Shown here: in pieces, positions 36,373 through 44,285 of the stretch
Layout: each line of letters opens with the position of its first letter
Numbering within the stretch: position 1 is the stretch's first letter
Assembly (NCBI GenBank): GCA_016342715.1
Contig: JAEINW010000013.1
Coordinates: 1 to 52,539 of the forward strand
Reading direction: 5' to 3'
DNA: 52,539 bases
DNA from: Salinivirgaceae bacterium
GTDB lineage: Bacteria > Bacteroidota > Bacteroidia > Bacteroidales > SZUA-534
The notes under the pieces: model-generated
What the model was told of the DNA's origin: nothing
Databases searched by the model: none
The model's input: only the letters and a program-made list of their open reading frames with translations
Position numbers and translations under genes: made by a program

Positions 36373-37566
36373 ATGATTATGATGAAAAAACTTGCATTTA
36401 TTTTTGCTTGGATAATGATTGTCACAGTTGTATCAGCACAGAACTCAAAAGTTCAAAGTGCATTAAACTATTCCAAACCACAATACAATCAATTAGACAA
36501 AGCTCAAGAAGCTATCGAATTAGCTATTAAACATGAAAAAACTCAGGATAAGGCCAAAACTTGGAAAGTTAGAGGTCAAGTTTATCAAGCAATAGCTAAT
36601 TCGAAAGATGAAAATTTTCAAAAATTAAGCGATAATCCTTTAAAAGTTGCATTTGAATCCTATAAAAAAGCACTTGAATTAGATGAAAAAGGTCAATTAA
36701 AAAATGAAATTAGTATTCAATTAAAATTCATTGGGGTACTAATGATTAATAAAGGAATTGACTATTTTAATACAAAAGAATTTCTTAAAGCTTTTGATGT
36801 GTTTGAAAGTTCACTTGCTATTGATGAAATAGTTGACCCAGGCAAAATTGATACAGCAATAATTTTTAATGCAGGAGTAGCTGCCGATCAAGGAAAAGAT
36901 TTCGATAATGCCATTAAATATTATAAGAAAACTGCTGAATTAGGCTATGAAGGAGCAAAAGTGTATGGCTATATTGCAAATATAGAGAAAGATAAAGGCG
37001 ATACTGTAGCCTATGTTACTGCATTAAAGGATGGTATTTCTGCATATCCAGCTGATAATACCATATTAAGGGTAGAGTTAATTAATTATTATCTTAATAA
37101 AGGAATGTCTGATTTAGCTTTAGAATATTTAGCAAAAGCAATTGAAAAAGACCCTACTAACCACACATTCTATTTTGCTCAGGGTGCTTTGTATGATGAG
37201 TTGAAGGATTTTGAAAATGCGAAAGCTTCGTACGAAAAAGCTGTGGAGATTAATCCAGAATATTTTGATGCCTATTATAACCTTGGAGTTTTATATTTTA
37301 ATAAAGGGGCTGACATGCTTAAGGAAGCTAATAATATACCACCAAATGAGCAAAAAAAATATGATGCTGCAGTTAAAGAATCTTTCAAGGAATTAGAAAA
37401 AGCATTGCCTGCTTTAGAAAAAGCTCATGCACTTGATCCTACTGATAAACCGATTTTATTAACCTTAAAAGAAATTTATTTTAAACTTAGAAATGATAAG
37501 GAAGAATATATGACTAAGTATAAAGAATTTAATGAAAAGATTAAAAATCTACCAGAAGAAAAATAA
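36373..37566 (+). CDS. Secreted tetratricopeptide-repeat protein
   Basis: 397 residues with a signal peptide (KKLAFIFAWIMIVTVVSAQ, cleavage probably after the Ala of VSA), so it is periplasmic or otherwise exported. The mature part is built of helical TPR units: an early pair around residues 45-110, then 150-200, and a clear array at about 225-320 (YYLNKGMSDLALEYLAKAIE, YDELKDFENAKASYEKAVEI, YYNLGVLYFNKG). TPR proteins act as scaffolds; the partner is not known. The start could be any of the first three Met codons (36373, 36379 or 36382). It may be co-transcribed with gyrA. Confidence 0.85.
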   Translation: MIMMKKLAFIFAWIMIVTVVSAQNSKVQSALNYSKPQYNQLDKAQEAIELAIKHEKTQDKAKTWKVRGQVYQAIANSKDENFQKLSDNPLKVAFESYKKALELDEKGQLKNEISIQLKFIGVLMINKGIDYFNTKEFLKAFDVFESSLAIDEIVDPGKIDTAIIFNAGVAADQGKDFDNAIKYYKKTAELGYEGAKVYGYIANIEKDKGDTVAYVTALKDGISAYPADNTILRVELINYYLNKGMSDLALEYLAKAIEKDPTNHTFYFAQGALYDELKDFENAKASYEKAVEINPEYFDAYYNLGVLYFNKGADMLKEANNIPPNEQKKYDAAVKESFKELEKALPALEKAHALDPTDKPILLTLKEIYFKLRNDKEEYMTKYKEFNEKIKNLPEEK

Positions 37567-37576
37567 AGATATTATT

Positions 37577-37606
37577 AAAAGCCTAATTTGCGTTGGGCTT
37601 TTTTTA
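37577..37606 (+). terminator. Intrinsic terminator after the TPR gene
   Basis: AAAAGCCTAA pairs with TTGGGCTTTT (one G-T wobble) around a 6-base loop, followed by TTTTAC. Confidence 0.82.
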
Positions 37607-38711
37607 CAATTATGCTATTTTACATAATATATATTATCAGTTTTATGTAATTGGAATTACTGTCTGTCAAATCCAAAACAAGTTGCAAATACTCATAACT
37701 TAATGCGAATATTAAAAAGATATTGCGACCATTTGGTATTGGCCAATTTGAATTACCTATTTATATAATCACTCAGAAATAGAATTGTTAAATAATTATT
37801 TAGAAATATTAAATTTAAAAACTCATATCATGGAAATATTGGTCAAATAGTATGCTTTCAATAAATTATCTGATTTGAGAAATTTCTAAAAATCTCTGAG
37901 AATTAAATATTCTTGTATAATGTGTAATAAATTTCAAAATATTAAATTCTCAGGCTTTAAATTTTATCTGTTATCAATTTAACATAAGTATAATTAAGAT
38001 AACAATTCAATTAAATACCGTTTAGCATCTAATTCAAAAAGAATTGTTTCTTTTGAAAAACTTGAACCAAGCATTTTATTAACCTTTAAGTAGAGTTGTC
38101 TAGCATTAGCAGTACGACAAAAATATTTAAGATATCCTTAAAATCAACATAATTTATTGGATCATTCGTTATCATTATCAGGTAATTGGGGCAAAACTTT
38201 AGGTTTTTTTGGGGTAAATAAATATTTTTCAGAATTCATACCTCCTGATATTTTCTCTATCTCTTGTTGGTGGTCAACCATAAATTGACTAATTCACTTA
38301 CTTTCATTTCATGAACTCCTACGCTGCCATTATTGGCTATTACCCGTTTTTGGGCTCTGGCTAAATTTACCGGATGCAGAATTTGTCTTATTAAATTCAT
38401 ACTTTTTTTTGTTTCATTCCTTGATCGCCCTCCTGTAACCAGTGACGCTAGCCACCACATCAGGGTAATGGTGGTTTTCATCATTGGGCTTTACAAGTGG
38501 GGCTACGGAAGCCATTCCGGGTACACACAAAAGCTATAAAAGATACTAAAATGGTGCGATTGCAAAACTAGTTCGTACTTGAAAGCCCGCAAATTAATTG
38601 ACTATGAGTAAACTGAATCGAATAAAATTATTAAACCCGTACATTTTTTTTTATCGTTCGTTAACGGAAAGCAAAAAGAAAAAAAACCAGCACGTGTAAA
38701 ATAGTGAATAA
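37607..38711. other. Decayed 1.1-kb stretch without an intact gene
   Basis: No intact gene is recognised. 37607-37990 is very AT-rich and gives no readable protein. On the minus strand 37994-38140 reads RTANARQLYLKVNKMLGSSF and KETILFELDAKRYLIELLS before a stop, and 38162-38281 is a 39-codon frame from an ATG (MVDHQQEIEKISGGMNSEKY, then PKVLPQLPDNDNE). These look like pieces of genes split by frameshifts, but I cannot name them. A reverse-transcriptase remnant lies at 38257-38484. Confidence 0.55.
38257..38484 (-). pseudogene. Group II intron reverse transcriptase/maturase remnant (N-terminal part)
   Basis: A 75-codon frame. From the ATG at 38400 it reads MNLIRQILHPVNLARAQKRV and then IANNGSVGVHEMKVSEL, which matches the start of group II intron reverse transcriptases (pattern: ILxxxNLxxAxxxVxxNxGxxGVDGMxxxEL). 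The usual VDGM is VHEM here. The frame ends soon after and none of the polymerase motifs (such as YADD) follow, so only the first tenth of the gene survives. The higher GC of 38300-38540 against its surroundings also suggests foreign origin. Confidence 0.6.
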
Positions 38712-38725
38712 TTGCACGCCTCGTG
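38691..38725. promoter_or_regulatory. CGTG-containing palindromes, possible VapB operator
   Basis: CACGTG at 38691-38696 and CACGcctCGTG at 38715-38725, the second inside the promoter spacer of the toxin-antitoxin pair. CGTGTAAA and CGTGTTAAA also form a loose direct repeat 29 bases apart. Autoregulation by the antitoxin is the family norm; the site assignment is inferred. Confidence 0.4.
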
Positions 38726-38742
38726 TTAAATCATTATCTTTG
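38712..38742 (+). promoter_or_regulatory. Bacteroidota-type promoter of the toxin-antitoxin pair
   Basis: TTG at 38712-38714 and TATCTTTG at 38735-38742 (a full match to TAnnTTTG) are spaced by 20 bases. The transcript would start near 38749. GGAG at 38766-38769 lies close before the ATG at 38772. Confidence 0.7.
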
Positions 38743-38771
38743 TATAAAGGAATTTAGAAAAATACGGAGAT

Positions 38772-39020
38772 ATGAATACAAAACTAACATTGACTATAGA
38801 GCAAGCTTTGATTGAGAAAGCTAAAGAATACGCTAAAGGGAAAGGGCGAAGCTTATCTGACATAGTAGAAAATTATTTCAAAGCCATAGTAAAGGAAGAT
38901 GAAACTGTAAAGTCTGAGTCAACGCCAATTGCCGATTCATTACGAGGTTCATTTAAAGCTCCAAAAGATTTTGATTATAAAAAAGAATTGACCAAAGCTC
39001 TAACGGAAAAATATTTGTAA
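38772..39020 (+). CDS. Antitoxin of a VapBC-type pair (DUF6364-like)
   Basis: 82 residues. The N-terminal part (KLTLTIEQALIEKAKEYAKG, then RSLSDIVENYFKAI) is a strand followed by two helices, as in ribbon-helix-helix DNA-binding antitoxins. The C-terminal third (DSLRGSFKAPKDFDYKKELT) is charged and would wrap around the toxin. It is followed one base after its stop by the PIN-domain gene. It should neutralise that nuclease and repress the shared promoter (family knowledge). Confidence 0.82.
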   Translation: MNTKLTLTIEQALIEKAKEYAKGKGRSLSDIVENYFKAIVKEDETVKSESTPIADSLRGSFKAPKDFDYKKELTKALTEKYL

Positions 39021-39021
39021 A

Positions 39022-39447
39022 ATGGATAGAGTTTTAATTGATTCAGACGTAATATTGGATTTATTTTTTGATAGAAAACCATTTGTAGAATATTCTTCAT
39101 TAATTCTTTCACTTTGTGAATCAGGAAAAATAAAAGGATTCTTAACACCATTGATTTATAGTAACGTTTATTATTTATTACGACAGACTGCAAAACATGA
39201 TAAAGTAATAGAAAAGTTAAAACAGTTATTAAAAATAACAGATGTTCTTCAAATGGATAGAATGGTTGTGGAAAATGCGTTAAACTCTGGATTTAAAGAC
39301 TTTGAAGACAGTTTGCAAAATTCATCTGCAGTCAATAATGGAAATATTGATTTAATTCTTACTCGAAATCTGAAAGATTATAAAAATAGTGAATTGGGAG
39401 TTTTTTGCCCTGAAACCTATATCAAATCAAGAAATGCCAGGCGTTAA
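39022..39447 (+). CDS. PIN-domain toxin, VapC type
   Basis: A 141-residue PIN ribonuclease. The N-terminal acidic site is LIDSDVILDLFF (Asp8, with Asp10 and Asp14 nearby), and the second acidic cluster is DFEDSLQN followed by IDLILTRNLKDYK, a pattern of PIN toxins in Bacteroidota. Such toxins cleave tRNA or rRNA when free of antitoxin. The start ATG is fixed by the one-base gap to the antitoxin stop. The pair sits next to decayed mobile DNA, consistent with acquisition by transfer. Confidence 0.85.
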   Translation: MDRVLIDSDVILDLFFDRKPFVEYSSLILSLCESGKIKGFLTPLIYSNVYYLLRQTAKHDKVIEKLKQLLKITDVLQMDRMVVENALNSGFKDFEDSLQNSSAVNNGNIDLILTRNLKDYKNSELGVFCPETYIKSRNARR

Positions 39448-39589
39448 CCCATGCTAACCATAATTGCTATAAAGTGGGAACTTAAAAGGCACTAATTTAA
39501 AATAATATGCTTATCCCTATGTCAACCTAAATTAAAAAATTAGAAAAGGTGATTTAAAAAAGTCGATTAATACATTCAGACAATTAATT

Positions 39590-39685
39590 GCCTGTAAGGC
39601 ATATTTATTTCAGCTTGCACCCTTTTCTTTGTAGGTTCTATTTCTTGGGGCGATGCCCCAAGCTAAACTATACAAGACTTTCAGC
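39590..39685. repeat. Dispersed palindromic repeat, second copy
   Basis: GCCTGTAAGGC at 39590-39600, CTTGGGGCGATGCCCCAAG at 39644-39662 and GACTTTCAGCC at about 39675-39685. The central palindrome differs from the copy at 16469-16487 only in its loop. It stands between the toxin gene and the convergent racemase gene. Confidence 0.75.
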
Positions 39686-39735
39686 CTTAGTTTTTTTTAT
39701 AAAAACCTATTTAGGTATTTATAAGGATAACCATA

Positions 39736-40887
39736 TTATGTTATTATGCTACGCTTAATATTTTCTGGTAATCGGGCTAATATTTCATAATTCATTGAAT
39801 TATTCATTTCGGCAAACGACGAAAATGTAATTTCATTTTCCCCTTGTTTCCCTATTAATATTACAGGATCACCTATTTTTATCTTTTGAATATGTGTAAC
39901 GTCGCAAATAATCATATTCATATTAACGCTACCAATTACCGGGGCTTTTTGATCCTTAATCAGAAGATGTCCTGTATTGCTTAACGAACGACTGTATCCA
40001 TTACAATAACCTACCGGAATAATAGCAATTTGCATTTTATGCTGTGCCTGATAGCTCATTCCGTATCCTATAAATTCACCTGAAGGAATAATCTTAGTTA
40101 TTATTATTTCTGAAGTCCACCGTAAAGCTCTTTTAATAGGATCGGATTTATCTTTTCGCCTGTGAATATATTGAATAAAAGTTTCGCGGGTTGGCCAATA
40201 GCCATAAATTAATATCCCAATTCGAACCATGTCTAAGCGCATTTCAGGATAATTTATTGTTGCTGCTGAACTTGCTACATGTTTTAACTCACCGGTAATA
40301 TTATTATTTTCTAATAATTTTAAACGCTTTTTATATACTGCAAACTGCTTACGTATGCGCATATGATTTGCAATACTTTCAGCTCCAGCCAAATGAGTTG
40401 TAATACCTTTTATTTCAAGACATTCTATATTTTCAAGAATTATGGGTATGGCTCTTCTAAGTTGCGATATGCTTAATCCGGTTCTATTCATACCTGTTTC
40501 TAAATCGATATGAATCTGAGCTTTTTTATTTACGTTTTTTGATGATTCAATAGCTAATTTTAAATCTTCTAAAGATGAAATGTAAAATTCAACTTTATTT
40601 TTAACCACCCAGTCATAATCATTCTTGCTAATATAGCCCATGATCATTATATCTGAATCTTTGATTCTTTCATAATAAGCTACTTTTGCTTCGGCCGATG
40701 AATATACCGAGAAATGGGTTACACCTAAATTTTCAAGTATGGGAATAACGGTGTGTGTGCCATGCCCATAGGCATTTCCTTTAATTACTACAGATAATTT
40801 TGTGTTTGAACCAATTAATGATGTAATAAACGAAAAGTTGTTTTCTAATGCCGATATTTTAATTTCAATTTTTGAAGTACTACCCAT
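39736..40887 (-). CDS. alr: Alanine racemase-like PLP enzyme
   Basis: A 383-residue fold-type III racemase. The PLP lysine is Lys36 in VVIKGNAYGHG (most alanine racemases have VKANAYGHG). The second catalytic residue, a tyrosine, is probably Tyr275 in EFIGYGMSY. GMNRTGL, RLDMVRIGILIYGY and the C-terminal SVNMNMIICDVT fit alanine racemases. It is the last gene of a tight minus-strand operon containing a second racemase of another subfamily, so it may be a dedicated racemase of the pathway rather than the cell-wall enzyme. Substrate alanine is assumed, not shown. Confidence 0.85.
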   Translation of the reverse strand: MGSTSKIEIKISALENNFSFITSLIGSNTKLSVVIKGNAYGHGTHTVIPILENLGVTHFSVYSSAEAKVAYYERIKDSDIMIMGYISKNDYDWVVKNKVEFYISSLEDLKLAIESSKNVNKKAQIHIDLETGMNRTGLSISQLRRAIPIILENIECLEIKGITTHLAGAESIANHMRIRKQFAVYKKRLKLLENNNITGELKHVASSAATINYPEMRLDMVRIGILIYGYWPTRETFIQYIHRRKDKSDPIKRALRWTSEIIITKIIPSGEFIGYGMSYQAQHKMQIAIIPVGYCNGYSRSLSNTGHLLIKDQKAPVIGSVNMNMIICDVTHIQKIKIGDPVILIGKQGENEITFSSFAEMNNSMNYEILARLPENIKRSIIT

Positions 40888-40891
40888 TTTA

Positions 40892-41569
40892 TTAAATATT
40901 AAATAATAATGCAGGATTTGGGCAAAGGGCTAAATACTTATTTAGTTCCTTTTTACTACAAACACCTGGAAAATCGCCAAAATTATTTTCCATTTCTGAA
41001 ATTATTTGGAAATGTAAATGTGGTGGCCAATTCCCATTCTCATAATGAGTTCCAATTTGTGCAAATGGATTTCCCATGGGTATAATATCACCAATTTGAA
41101 TTTGTTTTAATGAATCAGTAGCTAAATGTCCGTATAATGTATAGAATCGAATACCTTCAAGTTTGTGTTCTAAAATAATAGTTGGTCCATAATCTCCAAA
41201 ATTGTTATTTATTTTAAAACTGTGTACAATTCCATTCAACGGTGCATGAACTATCGTGTTTTCATCGCACCAAACATCAATTCCTAAGTGTATTGATCTT
41301 ACATTTTCACCTAAACCAAAATGTGTACTTTTCTTATAAATTATTCGGTCTTCGGCATATCCACCAATAGCAATTTTAGTTTGAGTTTCTATTAATTTTT
41401 TATGAATGTAATTAGCTAAGTTCTCTGTATCAAGTATGGTGTAAGTATCTAATTCTTTATTGTTTGCACTTAAATCTAAAGAGTGTATTTCATTATGCGA
41501 AACATTCAATTTCATTATCGAGGTAAAATGATCTTGGTTTCTTCTAAGAACTTTTTCTAATTCATTCAT
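40892..41569 (-). CDS. Cytosolic M23-like (LytM fold) protein
   Basis: 225 residues without a signal peptide or membrane helix. The metal site of M23 peptidases is complete: HLGID (His94, Asp98), ILEH (His135), YTLYGHL (His148) and PPHLHFQ (His184, His186). The blocks DYGPTIILEH, NGNWPPHLHFQII, FGDFPGVC and CPNPALL closely resemble the M23-like middle domain of large bacterial phosphotransferase-M23-class III aminotransferase fusions. Here that domain stands alone as its own gene. M23 enzymes normally cut peptidoglycan peptides outside the cell; a cytosolic form with two racemases suggests a small D-amino-acid or amine-containing substrate (inference). It overlaps the upstream racemase gene by one base. 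Confidence 0.75.
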   Translation of the reverse strand: MNELEKVLRRNQDHFTSIMKLNVSHNEIHSLDLSANNKELDTYTILDTENLANYIHKKLIETQTKIAIGGYAEDRIIYKKSTHFGLGENVRSIHLGIDVWCDENTIVHAPLNGIVHSFKINNNFGDYGPTIILEHKLEGIRFYTLYGHLATDSLKQIQIGDIIPMGNPFAQIGTHYENGNWPPHLHFQIISEMENNFGDFPGVCSKKELNKYLALCPNPALLFNI

Positions 41570-42669
41570 TACTTTAAAAATTCTTTTTCAATAAACTTTG
41601 AATTTAACAATCGGGCTACTGATATATAATTTGGATCCATACAAATTTTATCACCAATTTTATACTTCTTTTTACCCTTTTCGTCTATATTATCACCAAT
41701 ATCTACTACGGTCATATCAGAAGTTATTCCAACAAATTTAATGGTTTCATCATCTAAAGTCAACCCTTCCTGATCAACATCGAGTAAGCCAAAATCAAGA
41801 ATTGCTTTATAGGTTGTTTTTCCTATATCAGAATCATTATAATCAGCTGAATGGCCTATACTTGCATCGTTTATAACGCCATCAGGAACAATGCCTTTTT
41901 CTTCAAGTTCAATAATTTGAGCATAAAAATTAAAGGTATCGGTATATAAATCTAAAAATTGTGCATTATCTAAAGGACTCACTCCAAAGAAGGCAGCTTC
42001 TCCAATTCTAAAGTGATTAATATCTTTAGGAACAATATTATTTGCAATAAGTGGCAATGTAATGGAACTACCCCCTGAAATGAGTTCTAATTTGGTTCCA
42101 TGTTTTGCTTCAATAAGTTCTTTATATAAATTTAATTGAAGTAGTTTATCGTACGTGGGTTCTACTCCATACATACATCCTAAATTACTACCAAGGCCTA
42201 CTACTTCAATATTCGATAATTCAAACACTGTTTTGTAAAAGTCAAATAAATCTTCCCGATTCACTCCTTCTCTGAGCTCCCCTAGCTCAACCATAATTAT
42301 TATTTTATGAATTTTGTTTTGCTTTTTTGCCTCTTTATCAAGTTTAACAATGGTTTTATACGAGGAGTTTAGTGAAATATCGGCATAGCGAACTATATCT
42401 TCTAAATATGCTTGCGCCGGAGGTTTAATGTATATAGTTATTAATTCAGGATTTAATTCCTTAAGCTTTTTTAAGCTCGAAAGTCTTGAATCACCTACCG
42501 AATGAATGTCTTTTACAATATCAGGAGTTAATATTTGTTCCATAAATTCTCTGTCGCCTGAGAATACTTTTGTAATAAGGCTCCATTGTATGTTATTTGC
42601 TTTTAAATAAGTGCTTAACTTTTTAATATTATTTCGTATTTCAGAAATATTTATTTGCAATTCAGCCAT
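41569..42669 (-). CDS. Ornithine/alanine racemase-family PLP enzyme
   Basis: 366 residues, fold-type III PLP barrel of the subfamily containing clostridial ornithine racemase and YhfX. Marks are the PLP lysine Lys34 in LITKVFSG, DSRLSSLKKLK, YADISLNSS, IIMVELGELREGV, GLGSNLGC, LISGGSSITLP, HFRIGEAAFFG, and the C-terminal ISVARLLNSKFIEKEF. These differ clearly from classical alanine racemase. Family members racemise ornithine, lysine or alanine, and this sequence does not tell which. It lies 18 bases after the GNAT gene and overlaps the M23-like gene, so it is part of one transcript. Confidence 0.82.
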   Translation of the reverse strand: MAELQINISEIRNNIKKLSTYLKANNIQWSLITKVFSGDREFMEQILTPDIVKDIHSVGDSRLSSLKKLKELNPELITIYIKPPAQAYLEDIVRYADISLNSSYKTIVKLDKEAKKQNKIHKIIIMVELGELREGVNREDLFDFYKTVFELSNIEVVGLGSNLGCMYGVEPTYDKLLQLNLYKELIEAKHGTKLELISGGSSITLPLIANNIVPKDINHFRIGEAAFFGVSPLDNAQFLDLYTDTFNFYAQIIELEEKGIVPDGVINDASIGHSADYNDSDIGKTTYKAILDFGLLDVDQEGLTLDDETIKFVGITSDMTVVDIGDNIDEKGKKKYKIGDKICMDPNYISVARLLNSKFIEKEFLK

Positions 42670-42687
42670 AATTATTAGTTTCGTTAT

Positions 42688-43131
42688 CTACTTTTTTTTA
42701 TATCTCATTTCAGCGTATTTTGATTCAAAACCCATGCGCTCATAAAGTCTTTTTGCTGGATTATCATATTCCACGTGAAGTTTAATATCACCATCGCATT
42801 GTTTATATACTTCTTCAATTATTTGTTTTCCGAAACCTTTTCCACGATGCGTTGCATCAACAGCTACATAAACTAAAATCCAGTCTGGAATATATCCACT
42901 CATACCTGTTTTATTCATGATTAAGGCACCAACTAATTTTTCTTCGTAAAATGCAGCCAGAGCAAAGCCTCCCTCCGATTTTTCATTTGAAAAAGCATAA
43001 TTCAAACACTTGTTTATATCTTCTTTCGGATCGCCAAACTGATCTAAATGGGTGAATAAAAAGTCGATAAAGTCTTCTCTTGATATACTTTTAAAATCGT
43101 CGTTTTTGTTAATTCTTTGAATTTGTAACAT
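42688..43131 (-). CDS. GNAT-family N-acetyltransferase
   Basis: 147 residues with a clear GNAT fold: LVGALIMNKTG, then the acetyl-CoA motif YVAVDATHRGKGFGKQIIEE (about residues 88-107) and the C-terminal DNPAKRLYERMGFESK. In the operon it sits between an M20 amidohydrolase and a racemase, so it probably acetylates an amino acid or amine made by that pathway (inference). Spacing is 26 bases to the upstream and 18 to the downstream gene. Confidence 0.85.
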   Translation of the reverse strand: MLQIQRINKNDDFKSISREDFIDFLFTHLDQFGDPKEDINKCLNYAFSNEKSEGGFALAAFYEEKLVGALIMNKTGMSGYIPDWILVYVAVDATHRGKGFGKQIIEEVYKQCDGDIKLHVEYDNPAKRLYERMGFESKYAEMRYKKK

Positions 43132-43157
43132 AATTAGTTATTTTAAATTTAATTTAT

Positions 43158-44285
43158 TTAATAATTTATTTGGTGAATAATTTTGTTGAAAATGTTAACT
43201 CCAGTTTCAATAAGTTCATCGGGAAAATTATAATTTGGGTTGTGTAATGCAGGTTGCTTCACTCCTGCTCCAAGTCCAAAAAAACCGCCTTTGTATTTCT
43301 GAGTAAAATATCCAAAATCCTCCGACCAATTAAAAGGCTGGCTAAGCTCTTCCATAATATAATTATTTTGAGCAACAGAGTTATAAATGAAGTTAATACA
43401 CTCCGGATGGTTTACAGTTGCTGGAAATATTTCACAATACGAAATATCTATTTTTAGGCCTTCATTGCTTACTATTTTGCCGATTGTTTTTTCAACTATT
43501 TGGCTTAGCGTTTCCAAGTCTTCATTGTTGAAGGCTCTTAAGGTAATTCGTATTTCGGCATAACCCGGTGATGTGCCAAAGGCAATTTCACCCAACTGAA
43601 TATTTACAATAGTTAATAGAATTTTATCGTTAAAAAAATGCCCAAGTTTTTCTTTTATTATTTGAATCTCTTTTATAAATGCTCCAATAGCATTTGTTGG
43701 ACTTATCCCTTTTTCAGGTTCACCTGCATGCGAAGTTTTACCGAATAATTTAATTGTCATGCCTTTTGATGCGGCTGCGAATGAATTTTCTTTATAAACA
43801 ATTTTATGTAATTCAATTCCAGGAATATTATGTAATCCGAATATATAATCAGGTTCAATTTTACTGAATTTGCGATCTTCAAGTATAGCCTTTGCTCCTT
43901 CTCCTGTTTCTTCAGCCGGTTGAAAAAGCAAAACAATTTTTCCTTTTTTCGGCATATTTTCTGATATTTTTTTTGCCAAACCAATAAGAATAGCACTATG
44001 TCCGTCGTGCCCACATAAATGAGCAACTCCTTTTGAAGTCGATTTGTAGTCTATAGTATTTTCTTCTTGAATGGGCAAAGCGTCCATATCAGCTCGTATC
44101 ATAGTAGTTTTTCCAGGTAAATTGCTAGTAAAAACAAAGGCTAGCCCTGTATCGGCCAATTGAATAGTTTCCGATGGTGAATATTTTGAAATTAATTCTC
44201 TAATAAATTTAGATGTATTTATTTCATTACCAGATAATTCTGGCATTGAGTGTAGTTTTTGTCGATATGCAATTAAATCATTCAT
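43158..44285 (-). CDS. M20-family amidohydrolase (N-acyl amino acid hydrolase type)
   Basis: A 375-residue metallo-amidohydrolase of the IAA-amino acid/hippurate hydrolase group. RQKLHSMPELSG opens the catalytic domain; metal ligands lie in HLCGHDGHSA, PAEETGEGA, FGLHNIPG and PALHNPNYNFPDE; and the lid domain begins at GMTIKLFGKTSHAGEP. These enzymes release an amino acid from an acyl or aryl conjugate in the cytosol. Its start overlaps the end of the symporter gene (ATGA), so import and hydrolysis are probably coupled. Confidence 0.88.
   Translation of the reverse strand: MNDLIAYRQKLHSMPELSGNEINTSKFIRELISKYSPSETIQLADTGLAFVFTSNLPGKTTMIRADMDALPIQEENTIDYKSTSKGVAHLCGHDGHSAILIGLAKKISENMPKKGKIVLLFQPAEETGEGAKAILEDRKFSKIEPDYIFGLHNIPGIELHKIVYKENSFAAASKGMTIKLFGKTSHAGEPEKGISPTNAIGAFIKEIQIIKEKLGHFFNDKILLTIVNIQLGEIAFGTSPGYAEIRITLRAFNNEDLETLSQIVEKTIGKIVSNEGLKIDISYCEIFPATVNHPECINFIYNSVAQNNYIMEELSQPFNWSEDFGYFTQKYKGGFFGLGAGVKQPALHNPNYNFPDELIETGVNIFNKIIHQINY

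Noticed and set aside
38333-38539. 68-codon plus-strand frame
   Set aside because: It overlaps the reverse-transcriptase remnant on the other strand and has no recognisable features.
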